Source: Bacteroidota bacterium (GTDB lineage: Bacteria > Bacteroidota > Bacteroidia > Bacteroidales > Paludibacteraceae). From it: 38,210 bases of DNA. A model generated the notes under the pieces. The model was given only the letters and a program-made list of their open reading frames with translations, was not told where the DNA came from and searched no databases. Positions 16,420 to 25,461 of this stretch are shown here, piece after piece. Every line of letters begins with the position of its first letter. The stretch's first letter is position 1. The stretch covers positions 1 through 38,210 of the forward strand of contig JAFNAV010000046.1 in assembly GCA_017860345.1 (NCBI GenBank), in the 5' to 3' direction. The translations under genes were made by a program, and so were the position numbers.

Positions 16420-18129
16420 TTATTCTCCTAATATAATGTTAGTTACACTTCCACCAGCTGGAATCATCGGATATACCATACCTTTCATCTCTACATTTAC
16501 AACCAATAAATATGGTTTGTCGTCTTTCAACATATCTGCTATAGTTTTATCCAGATCGCTCCTTTCGCTAATTTCTTTACCGTCGATATTATATGCTTTG
16601 GCAATAGCCACAAAATCGGGGTTTTTCATTTTTGTAAACGAATAACGTTCTTCAAAAAACATTTCCTGCCATTGGCGTACCATGCCCAGAAAATGGTTAT
16701 TCAGAATAATCATCTTTATACCTATTTGCTCCTGCATAATTGTACCGAGCTCCTGTATGGTCATTTGAAAACCGCCATCGCCACTATACATCAGTACTGT
16801 ACGCTCAGGTGCTCCCATTTTAGCTCCCATGGCAGCCGGTATGCCAAATCCCATGGTGCCTAAGCCTCCCGATGTAACCAAACTGCGTGTTTGACTGTAA
16901 TTTGAGTAACGTGCTGCCATCATTTGGTTCTGGCCAACGTCTGTTACTACTATTGCCTTATTTTGGGTAGCTTCAGATATTTTGTGAATTACCTCTCCCA
17001 TAGTAAGTTCACCTGTTTCGGGAAATACTTCACGTTTGATTACTTTGTCGTACTCTTCTGTCTCAAATTCTTTAAAAGTGTCAATCCACTCCGTATGTTT
17101 TGAGGTGTTTAATTGAGCTGTAATCGCGGGAAGCGTTTCTTTGGCGGTACCAATTACTGCAACATCTACCATTACGTTTTTATTTATTTCGGCAATATCT
17201 ATATCGAGATGAATTATTTTAGCCTGTTTTGCATAGGTAGCTAAATCTCCGGTTACTCGGTCGTCGAATCGCATCCCTATGGCTATAAGTACATCACACT
17301 CATTGGTTTTCATGTTTGGAGCCACATTGCCGTGCATCCCCAGAAAACCTTTGTTGAGTCTGAATTCAGTTGGCATAGCCGAAGCACCAAGCAGAGTCCA
17401 GGCTGCCGGAATATCCGCTTTTTCAAGAAACGCTTTTAACTCAGCTTCGGCGTTGGCTAATACCACGCCCTGCCCAACAAGTGCAAAAGGTTTCTTAGCC
17501 CCGTTAATCAGTTTGGCGGCATCACTTATCTGTGTTGGGTTTATTTCAGGTATCGGAATATAGCTCCGAATAAAATTGCATGGCTTGTAATTAAACTCAA
17601 CTTCCTGTACCTGTGCGCTTTTTGCTATGTCGAGCACTACAGGTCCGGGTCGTCCGCTACGGGCAATGTAGAAAGCACGTGCTACTGCCCAGGCTATATC
17701 ATCGGCCTTTCTTATCTGATAAGCCCACTTTGTAATAGGCTGGCTGATACCTACAACATCAATTTCCTGAAAAGCGTCGGTACCCAAAAGTGCAGCTCCT
17801 ACCTGTCCGGTAATTACTACCATAGGAGTACTGTCGAGCATTGCATCGGCTATTCCGGTAATAGCATTGGTGGCAGCAGGGCCGGATGTTACAAGGCATA
17901 CACCAACTTTACCCGAAACGCGTGCATAACCCTGTGCGGCATGCGTAGCACCCTGTTCATGGCGGGTAAGGATGTGGTTTATTTTTTTGTCATAATCATA
18001 CAGAGCGTCAAATGTTGGCATTATGGCTCCTCCGGGATAACCGAAAATGGTCTCAACTCCTTCGTGTATCAAGGACTCTATCAGCGCCTTAGCGCCGGAT
18101 ATTTTAGTTTTTGTTTCCATGTTTTTCAA
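16420..18129 (-). CDS. ilvB: Acetolactate synthase large (catalytic) subunit
   Basis: This 569-aa thiamine-diphosphate enzyme catalyses the first common step of valine, leucine and isoleucine synthesis. The N-terminal Pyr domain has FGYPGGAIMPTFDAL and the catalytic Glu in HEQGATHAAQGYARVSG. A central domain binds FAD. The C-terminal PP domain has the ThDP motif GDGGFQMTIQELGTI ending in LNN. The ATG at 18129 overlaps the gtrA-like stop by 4 nt. A second in-frame Met three codons later could also be the start. The length is normal and no lesion is seen. Confidence 0.97.
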   Translation of the reverse strand: MKNMETKTKISGAKALIESLIHEGVETIFGYPGGAIMPTFDALYDYDKKINHILTRHEQGATHAAQGYARVSGKVGVCLVTSGPAATNAITGIADAMLDSTPMVVITGQVGAALLGTDAFQEIDVVGISQPITKWAYQIRKADDIAWAVARAFYIARSGRPGPVVLDIAKSAQVQEVEFNYKPCNFIRSYIPIPEINPTQISDAAKLINGAKKPFALVGQGVVLANAEAELKAFLEKADIPAAWTLLGASAMPTEFRLNKGFLGMHGNVAPNMKTNECDVLIAIGMRFDDRVTGDLATYAKQAKIIHLDIDIAEINKNVMVDVAVIGTAKETLPAITAQLNTSKHTEWIDTFKEFETEEYDKVIKREVFPETGELTMGEVIHKISEATQNKAIVVTDVGQNQMMAARYSNYSQTRSLVTSGGLGTMGFGIPAAMGAKMGAPERTVLMYSGDGGFQMTIQELGTIMQEQIGIKMIILNNHFLGMVRQWQEMFFEERYSFTKMKNPDFVAIAKAYNIDGKEISERSDLDKTIADMLKDDKPYLLVVNVEMKGMVYPMIPAGGSVTNIILGE

Positions 18130-18548
18130 TTCATTTTTTTAGTGAAAAGAATCTTTTTTTTAGCAATAAAATTCCAAATAAATACAATAACGGTTGTAAT
18201 TATTTTTGAATACAAGTAATAGAACAACAGAACAGAGGTGAACAACCACATGAAAAATGAGGTAAGTATTAATCCAACTCCGCCAATTATTCCGAAAATT
18301 ATTATTTCAATAGTTTTGTTTTTAATCCGTTTTTCGTCAAAAACCCACAATATGCTAATTAAGTAGCTGGTTATTAATCCAATGATAAAACTAATTGTTG
18401 ACGATACAAGGTAATAAATGTGCAGATGTTCAGTTAAGAGCCACAATATTGCCACGTCAATCGCAAATGCTATACCTCCAGCAACAATGTATCTTAATAG
18501 CTGGATATACAGATTGCCTGTTTTGCCAATAATCAGTTTTTTTATCAT
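18126..18548 (-). CDS. GtrA-family membrane protein
   Basis: A 140-aa protein with four predicted membrane helices (about 18-36, 42-66, 80-106 and 110-130) and the family opening RYIVAGGIAFAIDVAILWLL. GtrA-like proteins are thought to help flip or present lipid-linked sugars. It overlaps the GT2 gene upstream and ilvB downstream by 4 nt each, so this trio is tightly coupled with the ilv genes. Confidence 0.88.
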   Translation of the reverse strand: MIKKLIIGKTGNLYIQLLRYIVAGGIAFAIDVAILWLLTEHLHIYYLVSSTISFIIGLITSYLISILWVFDEKRIKNKTIEIIIFGIIGGVGLILTSFFMWLFTSVLLFYYLYSKIITTVIVFIWNFIAKKKILFTKKMN

Positions 18549-19285
18549 GCGTAAAGCTTAGATTTCATTAATCCCCATTTGCATAAACGATGTACCACCG
18601 AGACTCGAAGAACTCCCAACCCATATACAGAGCTTCTGTATAAGTTTATCGACGAGGCTTCTTCAAAATATTTGGTAGGGCAGGTAATTTCTCCTATTTG
18701 GTAATCTGCATAGAAAATCTGCGATAACATTTCGTTGTCGAATACAAAATCGTCGGAATTTGCATTATAGTTGATTTTACGCAATACTTCTGCCGAAAAA
18801 GCTCTGTAACCGGTATGATATTCAGAAAGCTTTTGTTTAAGCAAAATATTCTGAATGGCAGTTAAGCCTCTGTTTGCTATGTATTTAATTATGGGCATGC
18901 CGCCCTTTAAAGCCCCTTTTCCTAAAATTCGCGATGCACAAACTACAGGGTACAAATCATTGGCTATGACATACGATATTGAATGAATTAGCTTTGGAGT
19001 GTACTGGTAATCAGGATGTAACATAATTACTATGTCGGCTCCAAGTTCCAATGCCCGGTTGTAACAGGTTTTTTGATTCCCTCCGTAACCTTTGTTGCGT
19101 TCGTGAATTTGAATTTCTTTGATACCAAGTTCTTTTGCTTTTTCAATGGTATGGTCGGTACTTTTATCGTCCGTTAAAATCACTTCGTCAACAATGTCAA
19201 AAGGTATTTCGTTGTAAGTTTGTTCCAGCGTTTTTTCTGCATTATAGGCTGGCATTACCACTATAATTTTTTTTCCGTTTATCAT
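18545..19285 (-). CDS. Family 2 glycosyltransferase (polyprenyl-phosphate sugar transferase-like)
   Basis: A 246-aa cytoplasmic GT-A enzyme. The nucleotide-sugar binding start is IIVVMPAYNAEKTLEQTY (about 7-24), followed by DEVILTDDKSTDHT, the second acidic motif MLHPDYQYTP (about 92-101) and the acceptor region YHTGYRAFS. It lacks C-terminal membrane helices; the adjacent GtrA protein may provide them, as split dolichol-phosphate mannose synthase-like pairs do. The likely product is a polyprenyl-phosphate sugar for the neighbouring GT83-like transferase. The sugar is unknown. Confidence 0.85.
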   Translation of the reverse strand: MINGKKIIVVMPAYNAEKTLEQTYNEIPFDIVDEVILTDDKSTDHTIEKAKELGIKEIQIHERNKGYGGNQKTCYNRALELGADIVIMLHPDYQYTPKLIHSISYVIANDLYPVVCASRILGKGALKGGMPIIKYIANRGLTAIQNILLKQKLSEYHTGYRAFSAEVLRKINYNANSDDFVFDNEMLSQIFYADYQIGEITCPTKYFEEASSINLYRSSVYGLGVLRVSVVHRLCKWGLMKSKLYA

Positions 19286-19302
19286 ATTGATATTATACTT
19301 AT

Positions 19303-20970
19303 TTATTTCTTACTAACTGCATTTCTTATAAAAAAGGAAAACCCGTTTTTGGAGTACAATAAACGCGCATCAGGAACTTCCGATTTGAATTTATTCATTT
19401 TTTTCTCTGTGTTTTTCACCACAAAATAGCATGGTTTATCTATAACGCCGCGCTTTAATAAAGTGTCATTTGCGCAATTGTTGGCTGGCTGCCTGTCAGA
19501 GTAAAAGTAATGGGCATAGCTTTTAAAAGTTGGGTAAATATAACAATCTTCGCCAACCTTACTTTGATAAAACTCAATAGCTGCCACCTGACTGTATTTT
19601 TCGACCTGAGGTACTACAAACAACATGGTAGAGAAAATAAAAAATAACGAGCCGCCAAACAGATAGTGAAAACCTGTGAGCTTTACAGCTTTGTTGGTTT
19701 TAACGATAAAAAATACGGTGGTGACAATTAATAAAATTCCAAATACCGGCTCGAAACCGTACCATGTGCTGGTAGCCTGCATATTACCTAAAGCAAATTC
19801 GTCTTTCACATAGGGAAATAGCGACTGCTTAAATTTATCAAATAGCGTAATGGCAGTAACCGCCAAGCCGTAAATTACGGCTAAGGCTACGAGCAAAAAC
19901 TTCAGATATTCAGGAAACTTTAATTGCTTGCTAAGCAACTTATCCACATACCAGGCTGCTATAAATGATAGCGGAAAATAGGTCATGGACGAGTAGTGTA
20001 CAATTTTTGTTTTTACTATGGTAAACAGAACTATAACTACCCAGAACAAAATCATCATCCACTGGTAAAAATGTTTGGTTGAGGGGTTCGTCTCAGTTTT
20101 TATAGCTTTAACGGAAAATGCCGGAAGTGCCAGAATTGATGCCGGAAAAACACCCATTAGTACTATTACGAAATGGTACAGCAAGAATCCACCATGTCCT
20201 GCATCTTTTGTTTGGAATAGCCTGATTTGATAAACAATAAAATCCTGAATGATGGTATAATTTCCATGAATTATCTGGAGAATAAACCAGGTGCTGCCTA
20301 CCAAACCAAGAACAGCGAAAAACAATAATACCTGTTTCCACGTATAGCTAATCCTGAATTTTTTGAAGATAAGATAGACGCCAAAAGTGAGCAGGAATAT
20401 TAAAAATCCTACAGGTCCTTTTGTAAGTATGGCTAAACCTAAAAACAGACCCGAAGTTGCTACCTGTAAATATTTGTTACCTTTATTTTCGGGATTGGTA
20501 AAAAGCACAAAAAAATATGTTCCCAGAAAAATAAAGAGATTGAACCAGGGGTCGATAATACCGGATTTAAAATAAAAAAATGGTAATAACGAGCCTGCGT
20601 AAACCATTACCCAGATATAACCAAAACGCGTATCTTTTAATTTTCGTCCAATATTGAATAAAACCAACAAGGTTACGATACCGGCAATTACATTGGGAAA
20701 GCGAGCTGCAAATTCGTTAACCCCGAATATTTTCATTGATGCTGCCTGCATCCAGATAAATAATGGTGGTTTTTCCCAAAAAGGCTCAAAATTTACGCGA
20801 ACAGTCAGGAAATCGCCTGTAGCAAGCATTTCACGAGCCGATTCGGCAAAATTAATTTCATCCCAATCGAATAAATGAACTGATCCTAAGCCGGGTATGA
20901 ATAACAAAATTGCAAATACAACAATGGCAACCTGGTGAAATAAACGGGAGTTTTTAAGATTCTGTATCAT
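19303..20970 (-). CDS. ArnT-like (GT83/PMT family) membrane glycosyltransferase
   Basis: A 555-aa polytopic inner-membrane protein with about a dozen hydrophobic segments. The first periplasmic loop holds the catalytic acidic motif LFDWDEINFAESAREML (about 33-49), then FEPFWEKPPLFIWM (about 61-74), the hallmark of ArnT and related PMT-like enzymes. These move a sugar from a polyprenyl-phosphate donor to lipid A or protein. A soluble domain of about 95 residues ends the protein. It lies between ilvD (18 nt) and the GT2 gene (17 nt), within the ilv transcript. The acceptor cannot be predicted. Confidence 0.88.
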   Translation of the reverse strand: MIQNLKNSRLFHQVAIVVFAILLFIPGLGSVHLFDWDEINFAESAREMLATGDFLTVRVNFEPFWEKPPLFIWMQAASMKIFGVNEFAARFPNVIAGIVTLLVLFNIGRKLKDTRFGYIWVMVYAGSLLPFFYFKSGIIDPWFNLFIFLGTYFFVLFTNPENKGNKYLQVATSGLFLGLAILTKGPVGFLIFLLTFGVYLIFKKFRISYTWKQVLLFFAVLGLVGSTWFILQIIHGNYTIIQDFIVYQIRLFQTKDAGHGGFLLYHFVIVLMGVFPASILALPAFSVKAIKTETNPSTKHFYQWMMILFWVVIVLFTIVKTKIVHYSSMTYFPLSFIAAWYVDKLLSKQLKFPEYLKFLLVALAVIYGLAVTAITLFDKFKQSLFPYVKDEFALGNMQATSTWYGFEPVFGILLIVTTVFFIVKTNKAVKLTGFHYLFGGSLFFIFSTMLFVVPQVEKYSQVAAIEFYQSKVGEDCYIYPTFKSYAHYFYSDRQPANNCANDTLLKRGVIDKPCYFVVKNTEKKMNKFKSEVPDARLLYSKNGFSFFIRNAVSKK

Positions 20971-20988
20971 AAAAAATCAGGACAATTA

Positions 20989-22700
20989 TTAATCAATCAG
21001 TCTTACCGCTCCCATATCGGCCGAGCTTACCATCGAAGCATAGGCTTTCAGCGCTTTGGATATCTGCCTATCCCGGTCTTTCGGTTTGAAGGCATCTTTA
21101 CCGCGGGCTATTTCAGCTTCGCGACGCGCGTTCAGTTCCTCATCGCTCAGTTTTACGTTTATCGAGCGATTAGGTATATCTATTTCAATAATATCTCCAT
21201 CCTGAATCAGGCCTATATTTCCCCCGGCTGCTGCTTCGGGCGATATGTGCCCGATTGATAATCCTGAGGTACCTCCCGAGAAACGGCCATCAGTAATCAG
21301 TGCACACTCTTTGCCCAGATGGCGCGATTTGATATAGGAAGTAGGGTAGAGCATTTCCTGCATTCCGGGGCCTCCTTTGGGTCCTTCGTGGGTGATTACC
21401 ACCACATCGCCCGACACAACTTTGCCGCTCAGAATACCTTCGCAAGCCGAATCCTGCGAGGTGTAAACTTTAGCCGGACCAGAAAATTTCCAGATACTTT
21501 CGTCAACACCAGCGGTTTTAATAACGCATCCGGCCTGTGCTATGTTCCCTTTCAGGATGCCCAAACCTCCATCTTTTGTATAAGCATGAGCTATGTCGCG
21601 TATACAACCTTCGGTACGGTCGGTGTCAAGTTCTTTGTACTGAGTGTTTTGCGAGCCCATAACCAGATTGAACCGATGTGCCGGAGCACTTTTATATAAG
21701 CCAACAACTTCCTCGGTCACTCCGGGTTTGGTGATGTCGTATTTCGATAAGGCTTCTCCAAGCGTCAGGCCGTCAACCCTGTAAGTTGATGTATCAAGTA
21801 GTCCTCCGCGGCTAAGTTCGGCCAGAATACCTAATATACCTCCGGCCCGGTTTACATCCTGAATATGGTATTTGGGTGAGTTAGGCGCTACTTTAGCCAA
21901 GCAGGGAGTTTTACGCGAAAGAGCGTCAATATCGTCCATCGTAAAATCTACTTCAGCCTCGTGAGCTATGGCAAGCGTGTGTAATACCGTGTTTGTTGAT
22001 CCGCCCATAGCTATGTCGAGCGTCATGGCGTTGAGAAACGAAGCACGTGTGCCTATAGAACGCGGGAGAACGGTTTCGTCGCCATCGCGGTAATATTTGT
22101 AAGCGTTTTCCACGATAACCTTAGCTGCATCCACAAATAGTTTTTCGCGGTTAGCATGGGTGGCTACAATGGTACCGTTGCCCGGTAGCGCCAGCCCGAT
22201 AGCTTCGTTGAGGCAGTTCATTGAGTTGGCTGTAAACATGCCCGAACACGAACCGCAAGTAGGGCAGGCTGCATTTTCAACTTTAGATACCTGTTCGTCC
22301 GAGATATTATCGTCGGCAGCCTGTACCATAGCATCAATCAGGTCGAGTTGTTTGCCATCCAGTTCACCGGCTTCCATTGGCCCTCCCGATACGAATACGG
22401 CAGGAATGTTCAAACGCATGGCAGCCATCAGCATACCCGGAGTAATTTTATCGCAGTTGCTGATACATACCATCGCATCAGCTTTATGGGCATTTACCAT
22501 ATATTCTACACTATCGGCAATAATGTCGCGCGATGGTAGTGAATAAAGCATTCCGTCGTGCCCCATGGCTATACCATCGTCGATGGCTATGGTGTTAAAT
22601 TCGGCTGTTCGTTTTTCATCCCGTTGGCTTTCCACAAAGCTCTGGCGCCTGCCATTCTGCGGCCACCCGTACTGGTAAGACTTCTTAATTCGTGTTTCAT
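20989..22700 (-). pseudogene. ilvD: Dihydroxy-acid dehydratase with a 5' frameshifting deletion
   Basis: The expected ATG at 22700 opens a typical N terminus ([20 protein letters not shown], then [12 protein letters not shown]) that hits a stop at 22587 after 37 codons. The rest of the enzyme continues in another frame from [16 protein letters not shown] and is intact to the end (548 codons open from a GTG at 22635). Against known IlvD proteins, the block FGKPIIA...NSFTQFVPGHVHL and what follows, about 40 residues, is missing at about 22603-22606. The loss is near 120 nt and not a multiple of three. Cysteine motifs SNCDKITPG and [18 protein letters not shown] remain. Without the lost segment near the active site, activity is doubtful. 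An assembly error is the main alternative. Confidence 0.85.
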
Positions 22701-22801
22701 AAATGACCCAAACTCCTTAATTAAGGAATAAAATGATAGATAGTTTATACTCGTATTTTATCAAAAAACCCTTTTCCCTTTGTATATGGATTAGGGGTAA
22801 T

Positions 22802-22836
22802 AAAAAAACCTTTCTCCTGCTGAGGTGAGAAAGGTT
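22802..22836 (-). terminator. Attenuator terminator of the ilv operon
   Basis: A 10-bp perfect stem (22807-22816 with 22827-22836) and a 10-nt loop, followed on the minus strand by a U run from 22802-22806. It lies between the leader peptide and ilvD, about 100 nt before the ilvD start. Its upstream arm and loop (22822-22829) can instead pair with 22882-22889. Confidence 0.9.
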
Positions 22837-22861
22837 CTAATGCTTTTATAAATACATATGG

Positions 22862-22936
22862 GTTTATACTACGCAACCATCCTCACCTCTGATTCTTGAC
22901 CAAAAGTAGCACGACGTTGACAATAATAGTATAAAC
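22862..22936 (-). promoter_or_regulatory. Alternative pairing segments of the ilv attenuator
   Basis: Two pairings compete with the terminator. Leader codons 6-8 (22927-22936) pair perfectly over 10 nt with 22862-22871, enclosing the Ile/Val/Leu codons. The segment around the leader stop codon (22882-22889) pairs over 8 nt with terminator bases 22822-22829. A ribosome reaching the stop at 22883 would cover the second element and let the terminator form. One stalled at the Ile/Val/Leu codons would leave it free to act as antiterminator. Confidence 0.75.
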
Positions 22937-22951
22937 TCTTTGAGAAATCAT
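22883..22951 (-). CDS. ilv operon leader peptide (22 aa)
   Basis: ATG at 22951 and TGA at 22883-22885. The 22 residues include a run TIIVNVVLLLV. Half of all residues are Ile, Val or Leu, the three end products of the pathway. The stop codon lies within the antiterminator segment. Size, content and position between promoter and terminator are those of a transcription-attenuation leader. Confidence 0.88.
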   Translation of the reverse strand: MISQRVYTIIVNVVLLLVKNQR

Positions 22952-22972
22952 TGTTTTTTATGTTTTATGATG

Positions 22973-23003
22973 CAAAGATATAGCTTTATTTGATTCTGAC
23001 AAA
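22973..23003 (-). promoter_or_regulatory. Promoter of the ilv operon
   Basis: On the minus strand, TTTG (complement of 23000-23003), exactly 19 nt, then TATCTTTG (complement of 22973-22980), both perfect. The start is expected near 22967, about 16 nt before the leader ATG. Confidence 0.88.
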
Positions 23004-23343
23004 TAGTTTAGAAGAATTTATTCATTTTTTCATTTAAATTGAAAGAGAAACAACGATAAAACCATTAAAAAATAGTTTTGAGTGTTAATTGTATATATTG
23101 AAAAGATAAATGGAATAGCAGGATAGGGGAGCAAGCGGTTTTAAATGTATGTAGATAGTACACAAGTGGCAGTTAAGCCGGCAATTTTTGATGTTTATTT
23201 TTTCAAAATCTGTTCCATAATACATATATCTGCTATATGAACCATGCTGTCCGAAAAGTTGTTATATTGAGGCTGTTGAGCAGGGAATTAAATATTTTGC
23301 AGAGTAATCGGCAATGAAGTAAAGATGACAGCAAAATTTTGTT
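23004..23343. other. Intergenic region between ilv and dxs promoters, no gene seen
   Basis: About 340 nt of A/T-rich sequence separate the divergent ilv and dxs units. I find no ORF with family character, no strong hairpin and no repeat. Sites for regulators cannot be named. Confidence 0.5.
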
Positions 23344-23351
23344 TATTTTTG
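23344..23351 (+). promoter_or_regulatory. Probable -7 box of dxs
   Basis: TATTTTTG fits TAnnTTTG and lies 21 nt before the dxs ATG. No convincing TTTG is found 19 nt upstream. Confidence 0.45.
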
Positions 23352-23372
23352 CACGCTATTTCCATTTAAAAA

Positions 23373-25286
23373 ATGACTAAAGAATCCTATAAATATCTAT
23401 ACAATATAAATTCTCCCATCGATTTAAAGGCTGTGCCTAAAAGTGAGCTGAAAATTGTGTGTGACGAATTGAGGCAGTTTATTATTGATGAAGTTTCGCA
23501 GAATCCCGGCCATTTGGGATCTAATTTAGGTGTAGTAGAGCTTACTGTGGCGCTTCATTACGTATTTAATACTCCTTACGACAGAATAGTTTGGGATGTG
23601 GGACATCAGGCTTACGGACATAAAATACTGACCGGCCGACGGGATGTTTTTAGTACCAACCGTCAGTTTAAAGGAATCAGTGGTTTTCCTAAACCTGCCG
23701 AGAGCGAATATGACGCCTTTGGTGTAGGGCACTCTTCTACCTCTATATCGGCTGCTTTGGGTATGTCGGTGGCTTCGCTTATGAAAGAGGAGTCCAAAAG
23801 GCAGGTAGTGGCCGTAATTGGCGATGGAGCGATGACCGGAGGTTTGGCTTTTGAGGGCTTAAACAATACCTCGATGGATAAAAACAATCTGCTTATTATT
23901 CTTAATGATAACCAGATGGCCATTGACCCTATTCATGGGGGATTTACGCAATATCTGATTGATATAACCACATCGCAAACATATAACAGACTCCGGTTCA
24001 AAGCATATAACCTGCTTAAAAAATTAGGACTGATTAGCGATAAAGGCAAAAACCGGATTATCAGTTTTAATAACACTGTAAAAGCAGCGCTTACCCGACA
24101 GCATAATATCTTTGAAGGACTGAATATCCGTTATTTCGGACCTATTGATGGCCACGATGTGGATAATATGGTGAAGGTGCTGAATGATATAAAAGATTTT
24201 AAAGGCCCTAAGGTTTTACATTGTATTACCAAAAAAGGAAAGGGTTACGAGCCTGCCGAAAAATCGATGACCGAGTGGCATGCCCCCGGAAAGTTTTGTG
24301 TAGAAACGGGCGAGCGCAAGGTGGTGAATCCTACTGAGCCTGTACCGCCGTTATTTCAGGATGTGTTTGGCGAAACTCTCCTTGAAATGGCTTACGAGAA
24401 CAAGAATATTGTGGCCATAACTCCGGCTATGCCTTCGGGATGTTCTATGACCATTATGCAAAAGGAATTGCCTCACAGGGTGTTTGATGTGGGTATTGCC
24501 GAGGGACATGCTGTAACTTTTTCGGCCGGACTGGCCAAAGATGGTATGATTCCGTTTTGCAATATCTATTCGTCCTTTATGCAGCGGGCTTACGATAATA
24601 TTATTCATGATGTGGCTTTGCAGAAGTTACCGGTGATTTTTTGTATAGACAGAGCCGGACTTGTAGGCTCCGATGGAGCTACGCATCATGGAGCGTTTGA
24701 TATGGCTTACCTACGGTGCATCCCAAATATGACCATAGCTGCTCCGCGCAACGAGGTGGAACTGAGAAATATGATGTTCACTGCGCTGAACTACAGGCAG
24801 GGACCTTTTGCCATTCGGTATCCAAGGGGTAAGGGTTATATTGTGGACTGGAAAAAACCTCTGGAAACCATTGCAGTAGGTAAGGGCGTTCTACTTAAAG
24901 ATGGTAATGATGCTGCTGTGATAACCATAGGTGCTATGGCTAATACTGCTTCCAAGGCCATTGAACTTTTTGAAAAGGAAAACGCCGCTTTATCTGTAGC
25001 ACATTATGATATGCGATTTCTTAAACCTATAGATGAGGAATTGTTGCATAAAATATGTAAGCGTTTCAAGAAAATTATCACCATAGAGGATGGTGCTGTA
25101 AAAGGTGGATTTGGAAGTGCTGTTCTTGAATTTTTGGCAGATAACACATATCAGATTGCGGTAAAACGTATAGGAATACCGGATAAATTTGTTGAGCATG
25201 GAACCCCCGAAGAACTATACCAAATGCTGGGAATGGACGCAGTGGGTATCCGAAACAGTATACATGAATTTATCGGCAATAAATAA
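23373..25286 (+). CDS. dxs: 1-deoxy-D-xylulose-5-phosphate synthase
   Basis: This 637-aa thiamine-diphosphate enzyme joins pyruvate and glyceraldehyde 3-phosphate in the first step of the MEP isoprenoid pathway. Motifs seen: [15 protein letters not shown] (about 46-60), [16 protein letters not shown], the ThDP motif [16 protein letters not shown] (about 149-164), the catalytic Glu in [17 protein letters not shown] (near 376), and [15 protein letters not shown]. The length is normal and the C-terminal transketolase-like domain is complete. In Bacteroidota dxs often precedes trkA and trkH, as here; the 175-nt gap to trkA leaves co-transcription open. Confidence 0.97.
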   Translation: MTKESYKYLYNINSPIDLKAVPKSELKIVCDELRQFIIDEVSQNPGHLGSNLGVVELTVALHYVFNTPYDRIVWDVGHQAYGHKILTGRRDVFSTNRQFKGISGFPKPAESEYDAFGVGHSSTSISAALGMSVASLMKEESKRQVVAVIGDGAMTGGLAFEGLNNTSMDKNNLLIILNDNQMAIDPIHGGFTQYLIDITTSQTYNRLRFKAYNLLKKLGLISDKGKNRIISFNNTVKAALTRQHNIFEGLNIRYFGPIDGHDVDNMVKVLNDIKDFKGPKVLHCITKKGKGYEPAEKSMTEWHAPGKFCVETGERKVVNPTEPVPPLFQDVFGETLLEMAYENKNIVAITPAMPSGCSMTIMQKELPHRVFDVGIAEGHAVTFSAGLAKDGMIPFCNIYSSFMQRAYDNIIHDVALQKLPVIFCIDRAGLVGSDGATHHGAFDMAYLRCIPNMTIAAPRNEVELRNMMFTALNYRQGPFAIRYPRGKGYIVDWKKPLETIAVGKGVLLKDGNDAAVITIGAMANTASKAIELFEKENAALSVAHYDMRFLKPIDEELLHKICKRFKKIITIEDGAVKGGFGSAVLEFLADNTYQIAVKRIGIPDKFVEHGTPEELYQMLGMDAVGIRNSIHEFIGNK

Positions 25287-25461
25287 CTTATAACGCTATC
25301 GATAACTATCTGTAGGTGCAAAAACTTAAAATTGGAGATTGAAATCTCACAACTTGTTAGCCGGCTACTGCTTTGTAAATTACTACTTTATATATATGCG
25401 AATTTGATTTTTATTTTTTATAATAGAATAATTAAAGGGAATTTTTAAAAAAATAATTAAA

